A stretch of 64,000 nucleotides of DNA. Source: Silene latifolia (lineage: Eukaryota; Streptophyta; Magnoliopsida; Caryophyllales; Caryophyllaceae). Location of the stretch: positions 6,416,658 to 6,480,657 of the forward strand of contig NC_133538.1 of the NCBI RefSeq assembly GCF_048544455.1. Reading direction: 5' to 3'. Within the stretch, counting starts at the first letter, position 1; each line of letters opens with the position of its first letter. The notes beneath the pieces are model-generated. The model was not told where the DNA came from. It saw nothing but the letters and a program-made list of their open reading frames with translations, and searched no databases. Made by a program: the position numbers and the translations under genes. Below are positions 34,034 to 44,454 of the stretch, piece by piece.

Positions 34034-34386
34034 GGACCCGTAGCGAGATCGAAAGCCGCTACTTGTTGAGAGTGGACCGAGAGGACCTCTTGTTTTCCCG
34101 CCTCATGTGTTTATTTCAGACCTCCTTAGTATGCTGCTGCCGAAACTACAGTGAACCGACCATCTTAGTACCCCTTTTATATTTGATTTTATACATTTCT
34201 TTAGTTCATTACTCATTAGTTATAGACCAATTCAATCAAACCCCCACATCATTGTTACCTTGGACTGAATTTAGACAACTAATAATTACATCTGCCTCTC
34301 TGTGGTTCGACCCTGTTACCACTAGCTTCTGTTAGTTTTAATAGGTTTATAAATATTATTTTTGGTACTCACAACGACGGGTATCA
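34034..34386 (+). mobile_element. Gypsy-A 5' LTR, second part
   Basis: The LTR resumes after the Copia-B target copy and ends GGGTATCA, matching the Gypsy-B LTR end (CAGTATCA). The Asp-tRNA primer site (TGGCGCCGTTGCCGGGG, 34392-34408) follows. Without Copia-B the LTR is about 1.5 kb. Confidence 0.88.
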
Positions 34387-34512
34387 AATTTTGGCGCCGT
34401 TGCCGGGGAGGCAATTGTTCTAATTTTTAGTTGTTTTATTTTAGTTTACTTCTTAGTTAAAGGGACATTTGTTCCTTAAACTATTCTCATATTCTTTTTG
34501 TAGTTTCCTCTT

Positions 34513-35508
34513 ATGCGCAGGTCACAGGGTGATGAATTAGTACCGTTCAATCTTGAGATTGAGAAGACTTTGCGCGAGTTGAGATGATCATCTAGGATAT
34601 TGCCGACAGAGGAAGAGCTGAGTACTCTGTCTAGTTACTACGAGAACGAGCTGTTCGAGGAGGACCCACCTTCATCACCTATTTCTACTTCATCAGCTGA
34701 GACCGTCACTTCTCCAGATTTTCTAGAAATGGCTGAAGAAGCAACTATAGCAAGTCACTCTGAGCCGATAGCTACAAATCTATACAAGGGGTTCGAATTA
34801 CCAGGGGCTGATAGGAAATTTGAACCGAAGCCTTCTTATATCAACTTGGTTGAGAGAAACCAATTCGGGGGAGCTGCAAATGAAGATGCAGCCAAGCATA
34901 TGGAGATATTTATCGATTATTGCTGTTCCATACCCCCACCAACAGGCGTGACCCAGGACCAGATAAAGGAGACTATGTTTATATTCTCACTCCGCGATGC
35001 TGCAAGGGAGTGGTACAGAGACCTGGACCGAGCTGCTAATGGGATCACCGACTGGAATTCTTTGGCCTTGGCATTCTACAAGAAATACTTCTCTGCCTTG
35101 AAGACAAATGCCATTAGAGCTCAGATCACGAGCTTTAAACAGGGTCCTGATGAGAACTTTCACGAAGCATGGGTCCGTTTTAAGAAGCTGGTGCGAACCA
35201 TTCCGCATCATGGGTTTGAGAAATGGAGCCTATGCAATCAGTTCTACAATGGGCTCTATGACGATCAGAGGGCTATCTTGGACGCGACAAATAATGGCGA
35301 TTCCAGGAGAATACGGAGGAGACTAAGGGGTGGAAGATCATTGATGATTTGGCCACCCACAAAGCCGAGTATGGAAATTCCAGGGAAATCAAAGGAGAGT
35401 CACTGAATCTCCTTCGTAGTCGCATTAGAAGCTCGCTCTCACGGCGAGATTTGACAAGTATGAGTTGGGTGGAGCTTCAAAAGGAGGGATCTACCATGTA
35501 AACGCTTT
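34513..35508 (+). pseudogene. Gypsy-A gag, capsid part (stop and frameshifts)
   Basis: The ATG at 34513 (MRRSQGDELVPF) matches the Gypsy-D gag start (MSRRSQGDLLPF). An in-frame TGA (34585-34587) follows after 24 codons. The capsid domain (Retrotrans_gag type) spans about 34830-35300, with VTQDQIKETMF, AAREWYRDL, YKKYFSALKTN, DENFHEAWVRFK and QFYNGL. A frameshift near 35310-35330 moves reading to another frame up to about 35500, and another one breaks the zinc knuckle (CGAEGH remains, then the frame is lost). Gag would form the element's particle; this copy cannot make it whole. Confidence 0.85.
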
Positions 35509-37119
35509 TTGACAGTCCTTTCGTCTCGCAAAAGATGTGGAGCCGAGGGACATGTTTCGACAATTGTCCTAATCCCTTTGAGTCCTCGTGTCTTTGCCTT
35601 TCAACATTATAGGCAGACAAACACTTACTATGAGCCGAATGTCCATCCGAATCTGAGGTGGAGCAGCCAAAATGTCTTGAATCCGACTCAACCTCCACAG
35701 CAACAGCAGAACTATGTGCCCCCTCATAAGCAACAACAGTTTCAAAAGCCCCCGTATGTCCCTCAGCAGCAACAACAATCCCAAAATTCTGAATTTGTCG
35801 AATTGAAGAACTTGTTGCTGAAGGAGTCCCAAGCTAGAGAGGCCGAGATGAAGATGTTAGAGAGCCAAATTGCCCAATTGGCTAGCAAGAATACAACTCG
35901 AGCTCCGGGACATTTACCAACTCAAACGGACCAAAAGGAGACCCTTAATGCTATCACCTTGAGGAGTGGGTCTACCCTTGATGGGCCCGTTATGGTTGAG
36001 GATGTCACTAAAAAGGATGAGGCGGAACCAAGCAAGGAGAAGGCTGTGACGAACAAAAACAAGAAAAAGACGATCAACAGGTATGTCAGTCGATCGACTG
36101 ACATGCCCAGTCGATCGACTGGTCCGCGACAACCAGAAGCTACTGTTCCTGTAGAAGTCACTCGATCGACTGACCAACCTGGTCGATCGACTGACAGCAC
36201 TGCTGATAGTGATTCTTTTCGTCCTCCGATGCCCGATAACTTGAGGGATCACTTGTTTCGGGGTACTACTGCCCCGAAAATATTGAGGACAGACCCGACT
36301 GCTGATGGGTCCGTTCCGGTTCCGAAGTACGACCCTTTGTCGATTAATGGTTCACATTTGAGACGGTCTGAAGAAGGGTCAAGCTACAACAAGGAGAAGG
36401 TGGTGGATTTTCAGCCTAAATCCACCGATGCCGGCATGAGAGATTTAGAGGAGAGGGCTAAGTTGCTACTTTCAGCCCCCTATCCAGAGAGATTGGTGCC
36501 GACAAAGGAACACGTATCTTTTAATAAATTTGAAAATGTTGTTCGTAGCTTAAACGTACAAGTACCTTTCCTAGAATTAGTTAATCAAGTGCCTGCTTAT
36601 ATGAAATTTATGAAGCAATTACTGTCTAAAAAGAAGTCACTTGAAACTGTGCATACTGTCGCACTAACTGAGGAGTCATGTTCTTATTTGAGCCATACCG
36701 CACCTCTTAAGCTAGAAGACCCGGGTAGTTTTTCAGTCCCATGTAATATTGGCACCTTTCCTATTGAGAAAGCCTTATGTGACCTAGGAAACAGTATTAG
36801 TGTAATGCCCTTGAGTCTTGCTAGGAAGTTAAAATTGAATAGGTTTGCAGTCACAAACATGACAGTACAGATGGTTGATCGCTCTGTGGTCCAGCCAATA
36901 GGAGTCTTAGAGGACATTCCTGTGCAAATAGGAAAGTTTTTCTTCCTTGTCGACTTCGTGGTACTAGATATGCCCGAAGAATCCCACTTTCCTATCATAT
37001 TGGGTAGACCATTCCTGCACAGTGCTGGTGCAGTTATTGATGTTGGTTCGGGTACTTTGACCTTTAAGGTAGGGAAGCACTCTATTGTCTTTGCCCAGAC
37101 ATGTAATACTACGGTTTTA
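35509..37119 (+). pseudogene. Gypsy-A gag C-terminus and aspartic protease
   Basis: A long open frame. Gln/Pro-rich region, a coiled segment (EFVELKNLLLKESQAREAEMKMLESQIAQL), then ITLRSG, a charged linker that includes a translated TCGATCGA cluster (36087-36197), then the retropepsin domain: ALCDLGNSISVMP (about 36771-36810; the active site is DLGNS where many families have D[ST]G) and IILGRPFLHSAGAVIDV (about 36996-37050). The frame ends at a TGA made by the first bases of Gypsy-C. RT and integrase, if the element had them, would be beyond that insertion and are not in the window. Confidence 0.85.
36087..36197. repeat. TCGATCGA palindromes inside the Gypsy-A gag-protease frame
   Basis: Four units (cagtcgatcgactg type) are translated as RSTD, RSTG, RSTD and RSTD. 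The arms match those of the Gypsy-A LTR, not those of Gypsy-B or -C. Confidence 0.9.
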
Positions 37120-38477
37120 TGAGTCTCTGGGTACTCTATCGAGTAGGTCTTACTCTGTCGAGTAAGGGTGAGTTGCGTTTTTAAAATAGTTTCTGACCTA
37201 TAGGGTACTCTATCGAGTAGCCTTAGGTACTCGATAGAGTAGCCGACACTCGATCGAGTAGGTCAGTTACTCGATCGAGTAGCCCGATTTACGGGTGATG
37301 TTTTGTCGGGTTTTGTTAATAACACGGATTAATATATAAATCTTTCCGTCATCTTTATAATACACTTTTACAAACCTAATCACATTGAAAAGAGATTCAA
37401 GTTACGTTCTTCGCATTCATCCGTGTTACTGACAAATCCCGGAGCTTGAGAGGTCGGATTTCATCGTTCTTTGTATCATTGTGATCCTTGCGTCAAGGGT
37501 AAGTCCTACGTACCATTTTTATAGAATTTGGTTAAGGTTGTTTAAACCCTAATTTTGGGATTGGGGGTTTTTCTATGTTTATGTTGATGTGGTAGTGATT
37601 GTGTGATTATGTGTATAGGAGAAGGGTTCGTAGATGAAAGGTTTTGAGACAGCTGCTAGATCGTCTGATAGTTGTATTGCTTTCCAGGTAGGGTTTCCCT
37701 ACTCAGTATTAATCCCATAATGCATTGTTGGTGTTGTGTGATTGTTGATTGTTATCGTATTCGATTTGAGACGGTTGTTGATTTATTGTTGTTTGATGGT
37801 TGTGATTGTTTGTCTCTGGTTCTCTAGATGCGTTCTCGGCTGAGTGGAGTCACTTTCGGGAGTGGCTTCACGCCCTAGTTTCGCCCTCCGTGGAACCCGC
37901 CACGAGAGGGGATGTGCACATTAATGGGACAGGGTTATCGCTCGGTATGATGAGCGGGGCTTAGGTGGGAACGGCTGCGGTCCCCCACTAGCAGGGCTGG
38001 TCCAGTGGACAGTCGGTGACGGAGATTGATTGGAGTGGGTGTGATTGTGTGTGTGACCGTTTGAGCTGCTTGTTTACTGTGTTGTTGGTTATATAAATTG
38101 TGTGATTAGTGCTACCCCGTTTAATGTTTTAAAAACTGTGGTGATCCATTCGGGGGTGGTGAGCAGTTATTGAACATGTATGATATGACGCGTATGGGAT
38201 AGCTGGGATGAGTCATCACGTGACAGTTAGAAGTCTTCCGCTGTGTCAGACGATGTTCTATAGCTTTGAGAGTTTTAGCAGTAGACCGTCTGAGAATCTT
38301 GTATTTCAGTTTTGATTTTGATTTGGTTTTGATCATGTAATCACTTTAAACTATTTTGTTATTTAAATTACGTTTCTTCATTGTCATTTGATTATCATTG
38401 CCTCGGGTAACCGAGATGGTAGCACTTCCATGCCTTGAGTGGTCCTGGTAAGGCACTTGGAGTATGGGGGTGTTACA
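37120..38477 (+). mobile_element. Gypsy-C 5' LTR (Met-tRNA primed, probably Ty3/gypsy)
   Basis: The LTR probably starts TGAGTCTCTGGG inside Gypsy-A and ends GTGTTACA, three bases before TGGTATCAGAGC (38481-38492). A cluster of TACTCGATCGAGTA-type palindromes and CTCTATCGAG variants (37134-37282) precedes a TATA box (aatatataaa, 37331-37340). The left boundary is uncertain by several bases because no second copy is visible. LTR style and primer suggest a Tekay-like chromovirus; this is an inference. Confidence 0.7.
37134..37282. repeat. Palindrome cluster in the Gypsy-C LTR
   Basis: Six units: ACTCTATCGAGT, ACTCTGTCGAGT, ACTCTATCGAGT, ACTCGATAGAGT, ACTCGATCGAGT and ACTCGATCGAGT. The cluster ends about 50 bp before the TATA box. 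Confidence 0.9.
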
Positions 38478-39171
38478 AAATGGTATCAGAGCGACGATCC
38501 TGAAACCTGTAACCAATGAATCTAATGAATATAGGGAGTCAATTAAAATGAATCCGGGGTAAAAGTTGTAGGAGCTAATCCAAAGAGTTGGGAGACGTCC
38601 TAAAGTCGCGAACTCGCCCTACAATTTTGAACCGGTCACCATGGGATATGAGTCGGGATCGCTATGTGTTTATCTTGTAAATTGTGTACCTATATGGTGA
38701 TGTGTGGCATGAATCAGTGGATGTATGTTTGTGGTGGGATGAGGAATGTGGTAAATGTTAAAGTGTTGTGAATAGGCATGTTGCATGATATTTGGTTTAC
38801 AGTGATGTATGGAATTGTTGGAAAAGTACATAAGAAAATAAATGATGTGGTGGAAAAAGGGAAGTAGATAATATGATGATATGTGATGGGTAATGATGTT
38901 GCAGGATGAATGGTTTATAATGTGTATATACTAGTAACTTGTGATTAGGGGATTTGATATGATTTTACATAATTCTGTTTGCGTAAAGTTAGATAACAAG
39001 TTCATATAATTGTCTACTGTGGTATCATATGCACTTGTAAATGAAGAATGTGGTTGAAATAGATGAACTGATTGGAAAAGATGGAATGTCAATTGCATGA
39101 GAATATGGATTTTGCGAATATGAATATGTTTAGATGACGAAGTGGAGTTGTAATATTGTTGTGTTAGTAAC
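38478..39171 (+). other. Gypsy-C leader, cut by Gypsy-D
   Basis: Primer site (38481-38492) and about 680 bp of sequence with no gene. The gag of Gypsy-C is not in the window. A possible 5-bp target copy for the next insertion is gtaac (39167-39171). Confidence 0.7.
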
Positions 39172-40586
39172 TGATGTGACCATAATTGGCGCATATTTAG
39201 CCCCCGAATTACCATTGTTTCCATGCTTTTTAGTGCCTATTTGGGTCATTTCTTATCTTTAGTTCTTTGTTTTGCATATTCTTTGAGATTTTGATCCCTT
39301 GGTAGGAAAGGAGTAAGAATCTTGCATTTTCATGGCAAAACGAGGCTAAATTGATTGTATTCAATGACCAAGCATCAAGAAGAGACAAGACTAGAAGGCC
39401 TTTGTACATATTATAGTAGAAGAGCAATGTTGAGAAAGGATCCTTGCGTCCCCAAGGAAATCCCCAAGGAATTTATGAAGAAAAGGGAAGAAAAGAAGAA
39501 GAATTGACGCCGACCAACAATCCGAACGGATTGCGGATAAATCCGTCCGTCCAGCCTCAACAATTCGAAAGCGTCCCTCCTTGGAATCCGCTCGGATTCC
39601 CCCTCAACAATCCGAGCGTCCCTCTCCTGAATCCGCTCGGATTGCCCAGCCCAATTCCGGCCGTCCCGACTCTAATCCGCACGGATTTCAAGACAAAGAC
39701 GGATTTCATTCTTCAAGCTAAGAAAAGAGAAGCCCTTCTCTCGGAAAATACCGGTCCTCCTTGCTCACTTAAAAAGTGTAATTACTAGTTTAGCCCTTAG
39801 TTAACCCTAATGCATCCTCCCTAATTTTCACTATAAATACCCCATTAAGCTAATTAGAGGAGGATGTTCTTCTTATCAATAATTAGTGTAGTTAATATCA
39901 ATCAAATCTCTCTTCAATATTGTAATCAAGTATTAATCAAGTTTTAATCCAAGTTTTAGTTCTTTAATCTCTCTCTTGTTCTTCCTTTATTTTGGGTAAT
40001 TGAAGATTATTTGGGTTATTATTGGGAGATTGACAACCTCTCAATCTAGGATTCAAGTACTTCTATTATTCTTGCTTTATTATTGGAATCATTAGTAGGT
40101 ATAATCTCTTAATCCCTTTTTAATTATTGTTAATTACTTTCATTTATTCATCATGTTTCATATTGTTGGTATGATTGACAACCTTTCTAGCATGATCAAC
40201 ATGATAATGAGTGAGTAGTCTCTTAGCTAGGGTTTAATGGGTGATTAGGGGAAACCAACATGGGGAATGATTCATGCTTAAATCAATATTCTTTCATATC
40301 TTATTTGCTTGCTTGTTTTGATCTTAATACATGCACATGTTATATTTGATGAAATGCTAAGCCTATGAATCCTTGCATTTACTATCATCTTCTATCTTTT
40401 CAATGAGACTTGTAAGACATAACCCAACTCGAGTCTTGTTAGACCATGCATGTGTTGAGTAGGAAAGATTAAGTCGACTTGTAGGTGTTGTACAATCTAA
40501 TCGATTCGGCTCCGGGACCCAAACTTTATAATACTCATCCCGCTAACTAGTAGTTGGGTCACCTCTTTACAAGGCTTGTTCTAATT
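39172..40586 (+). mobile_element. Gypsy-D 5' LTR, missing its 3' end
   Basis: The LTR starts TGATGTGACC. It has an AATCCGNNCGGATT array (39520-39715) and a TATA box (ctataaatacccc, 39831-39843). It resembles the Gypsy-E LTR from the array onwards but differs in the first 300 bp. The last part of the LTR and the Asp-tRNA primer site are absent: the sequence passes from LTR-like DNA (to about 40570) straight to a gag leader. Confidence 0.75.
39520..39715. repeat. AATCCGNNCGGATT array, Gypsy-D LTR
   Basis: Full palindromes (aatccgaacggatt, aatccgctcggatt twice, aatccgcacggatt) are mixed with half units (ccgtccgtcc, aatccgagcgtcc). The array ends about 115 bp before the TATA box. Confidence 0.9.
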
Positions 40587-40611
40587 GTTTTCGAGTTGTT
40601 TGATATTTTGC

Positions 40612-43404
40612 ATGTCTAGAAGGTCACAAGGTGATTTGTTACCTTTTGACCGTGAAATCGAAAGAACCTTGACGAATAATAGGAGACTTGTTAGGAGGAA
40701 TTTGAGAGGTGTTGGTGAAGTTGTTCAACCCACTAGTGAGTTTGTCAATCCTTTCGCAATAGAAGGAGAAGAAAACCCATTACACAATATCCCACAAAAT
40801 CCACCTACAATGCCTAAATTCTCGTCACACTCTATACCCACCGAGGAGAATCTACCAAATGGTACTCCTACACCGCAACATCTCACCGGTAATTTTATTG
40901 CCAAGTCCGCCTTCATCCAACTAGTTGAGAGGAGCCAATTCGGGGGAATGCCTAGTGAGGACCCTCATTCTCATATGGAAACCTTTTGCGATTATTGTGA
41001 TGCTATCTCTCAAACGGGCGTGACTCAAGACCAAATAAGATGGGTCTTATTTCCTTTTTCGTTAATCGGCACCGCAAAGCAATGGTTGAAGGGCCTTGAT
41101 AAGGCCACCCTTGGAATAGATTCTTGGAAGAAGTTGGCTCTAGCTTTCTACAAAAATTCTACCCACCGGAAAAGACTAACATGCTAAGAGCTCAAATTAC
41201 GGGTTTTAAGCAAAGGGATGAAGAATCTTTGTATGAAGCTTGGGAGCGGTTCAAAGGTATTTGTCGCTCATGTCCTCACCATGGACTTAGCGAATGGTTT
41301 TTAGTGCAACAATTTTGGAATGGTTTATATGAAGATTCTAGGAACATTCTCAATATGGGATCAAATGGAATGTTCACCGAAGTTGATGACAATCAAACAT
41401 GGAACAAGATTGAGGAAATGGCGGTCCATAATTCACAATATAGTAGACCTCGCAAGGCTACTAGAGGAGGAAAGCATAAAGTGGACTCCGTTACTCAATT
41501 GGGTGCTCAACTTAGTGCTCACATTGACACAATCAACTTGAAGTTTGAACAAGCTATGGCTAGACTTGAGGAAAACTCAAAAACATCAAAGCATCATGTC
41601 AATGCCATGACGGCATCCTCATCAATCCCAAGTGGGATATGTGAGAATTGTGGAACTTTGGGACATGACCCAAGTGAGTGTAGGGGAACAACCGAACAAG
41701 TTAATGCTTTCCAAGCTTACAAAAGTGGTACCCCTTATTCAAATTTTTACAATGAAAACACCAAGTTCCATCCAAATCTCTCATACAAAAGCCAAAATGT
41801 TCAAAACCCTCAAACAACATACACTCCACCACCCATGAGGAACCAAAATCAAAGACCCTTTTACAATCAAAACCAAGGTTACCAAAATCAAAATCCATAC
41901 AATCACCAAAATGACCAAGGTTTTGATGTCCAAAAAGCGGTCCTCCAAATGCAAAAGAATCAACAAGAATTTTTCACTCAAATGCAAAAAGATAGCCAAG
42001 CAAAAGACACCACCATCAACAACATTCTAGCTCATACCAAGATGTTGGAAACACAATTGACTCAACTAGCATCTTCAAGCTCACAAAGACAAAAGGGGCA
42101 ATTACCACCCAAAGTAATCCCCCTAGACATGAAACGGTTAGTGCCATTCACTTGAGAAGTGGTACAAGATATGAAGCAATCAAGGAGCAAGTTGAGGATG
42201 AAGTTGTGAAAGCTAGTGAAAAGGAAGAAATTGTGCAAAGCCCCAAAGAAGGGGAATCATCAAAAGAAGAAAGTTCAAAGAAAAATGAAGACAAAGCCAA
42301 AGAAAAGGAGCCCATTGTGATTAGACTTCTTTTTCCAAGTCGTCAAGCCAAGCCCAAATTTGATGATCAACTTGGAAAGTTCATGGAGATTGTGAAGAAC
42401 TTAGAAGTCTCAATTCCTTTCACGGAATTAATCAATCACGTACCGCCTATGCAAAGTACATGAAAGATATCCTCACAAAGAAGAAGTCGATCCGGAAACT
42501 TGAGACTATCGCCTTCACTAAGGTGAGTAGTGCAATACTTCAAAGGAGTTCACCTCCAAAGTTAAAGGATCCGGGAAGCTTCTCAATACCGTGTACCATT
42601 GGCGACACGACGATCAACAAAGCCTTATGTGATCTAGGGGCTAGTGTGAGTGTCATGCCGTACTCGGTGAGTAAAAGGTTGGGAATGGGAGAGCTTAAAT
42701 GCACCAATATCACACTTCAAATGGCCGATAGATCGACGAAGACACCATTAGGGATATGGGAAGATGTCCCCGTGCGAATTGGGAAGTTTTTCATCCCGGT
42801 GGACTTTGTCATTGTTGATATGGAGGAAGATTCCAACATTCCAATCATCTTAGGAAGACCTTTCCTACACACCGCGGGTGCGGTGATTGATGTGAAACAT
42901 GGAGAGCTCACTCTAGAAGTGGGAGATGAAAGCATAACTTTTAATCTTGACAAGACCATGAGAGCTCCTCGTTTGCATGAGCCATGTTTCATGATTGATC
43001 ATTATAGCCGAAAAGATGAAAGGAAGAAATCGGAACTCCAATGGAGGAAGAAAATTGAAGATGCTCCATTCAAAGAGCAAGTGAATTGTAACAAGGAGAG
43101 CTTGCAAAGCTCATCAAAATCAACCAAGGAAGAAGAAGATGGCCTCATTGGCCAAGAAAAGAAATTGGGAGAGTTGTCTCCATCTAAGCAAGAGATTTTC
43201 AATGATCAACTCAATGAAGTTTGTGGTCTTTGGGACGACGAATTTGAAGGGATCTTTAATCCCTACATTGGGCATGCCATCGATCATGATCAACAACAAG
43301 GGCCACGGTCTATTGAGGACCTCTACCATAACAATGAACAAGCTTTTGATTACTTCTTCAAGGTGTTGAGCAACATCAACAACACCTTGAACATGCCCCC
43401 TTGA
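40612..43404 (+). pseudogene. Gypsy-D gag-protease (three one-base losses), no RT
   Basis: Starts at the ATG at 40612 (MSRRSQGDLLPF). Capsid domain about 40910-41370, CCHC knuckle (CENCGTLGHDPSEC, about 41639-41682), Asn/Gln-rich part, coiled segment, ITLRSG-type region, protease (ALCDLGASVSVMP, about 42622-42661; IILGRPFLH, about 42843-42870), then an acidic tail ending QAFDYFFKVL. Reading moves frame at 41152-41156, 42111-42113 and 42443-42444, each time in a short A or C run and each time as if one base were missing. The final stop at 43402-43404 looks natural: no RT, RNase H or integrase follows. The three shifts could be real or base-calling errors. Confidence 0.88.
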
Positions 43405-44454
43405 CATCTCATCAAGAATGAGAGTTTGGTGGAGTCCTCCCTAAACCACCACTTGTAAATATTTATAACTCCCTAACTTACATTTCAATTCTTGTATTGC
43501 ATTTTTTTTGTCATTTTTGGATTTTTATTTACTTTGATCAAAATAATTGTCATGTAAGAGAGAAGTGAGGGAGGGACTAACGATTTCAATTGATGTGTAG
43601 TGCTTTACCTTAGTGTGGGGATGGGAATTGCCTAGGCTATTCATGCCTTAGTAGTGCCCCCACAATGAAGAACACAAGAAATGAAGAAGAATGGAAGAAT
43701 GGTAAAGGGAAATGCATTGTGCACGAATGAAGTGAATCCGGGTACAAAGGACCAGAATCCGAGCGGATTCCTGAAAATCCGCCCGTCTTCAACAATCCGA
43801 GCGTCCTGACCAAAAGACTCCCATCCTGAGCTGAGCTGAAATTGAAAATTTCTTGACTGTTAAAGAATCCGAGCGGATTTCTGGGAAGACGCCCGTCTCA
43901 CAGAATCCGTCCGTCTTGTGAACAAGACGCCCGTCTTTGCAAACAAAGAAAAAACAAAGAAATTTCTCTGATCAAATCCGTCCGTCCCCGCAAAAAATCC
44001 GCCCGTCCCTACACGAAAGAATCCGAGCGGATTCCCCAGAATCCGCCCGTCTTTAGGCGAGCTTCTGAAAATTTTGAAGCTGCAGAATCCGCACGGATTG
44101 TGCCTAATCCGCACGGATTGCCCCTGCGTTTTCGAAAATTTCGACTCTTTTAAATACCCTCCCACCTTCATTCCTTCAATCATTCATTCATAAACACTAC
44201 CCTAAACATCAAAACCCTCATCCTCTCCATCACAAAAACAAAAACCCTCAACAAAATCCACCAAAATCAAATCAAACCATCCTTCAAACAACAAATCAAT
44301 CACTCCATCTTCAATAAAAATCAAAACCAAGAACAAAATCTTCAACCTTTGAGTCGATTTTTGTTTTCATAAAGGCAAAGCCTTTCACCTTCAAATCGAT
44401 TTGGGCATTCTACAAATTGAAGATTTTTGATTCTTTTCTTGGTTAGTTCATCAA
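43405..44454 (+). promoter_or_regulatory. Gypsy-D inter-ORF region with array and internal TATA box
   Basis: About 1 kb without a gene. 43755-44120 is an AATCCGNNCGGATT/ccgcccgtc array. Shortly after it come tttaaataccct (about 44149-44160), a C/A-rich stretch and the ATG of the second ORF at 44455. The same order (array, TATA-like, 5'-UTR-like DNA) occurs in the LTR, so an internal promoter is likely. Confidence 0.6.

Noticed and set aside
36771..36810. DLGNS protease motif as an inactivating change
   Set aside because: Gypsy-D has DLGAS at the same site, so a DLG-type active site seems normal for this lineage; the Asn alone does not prove loss of activity.
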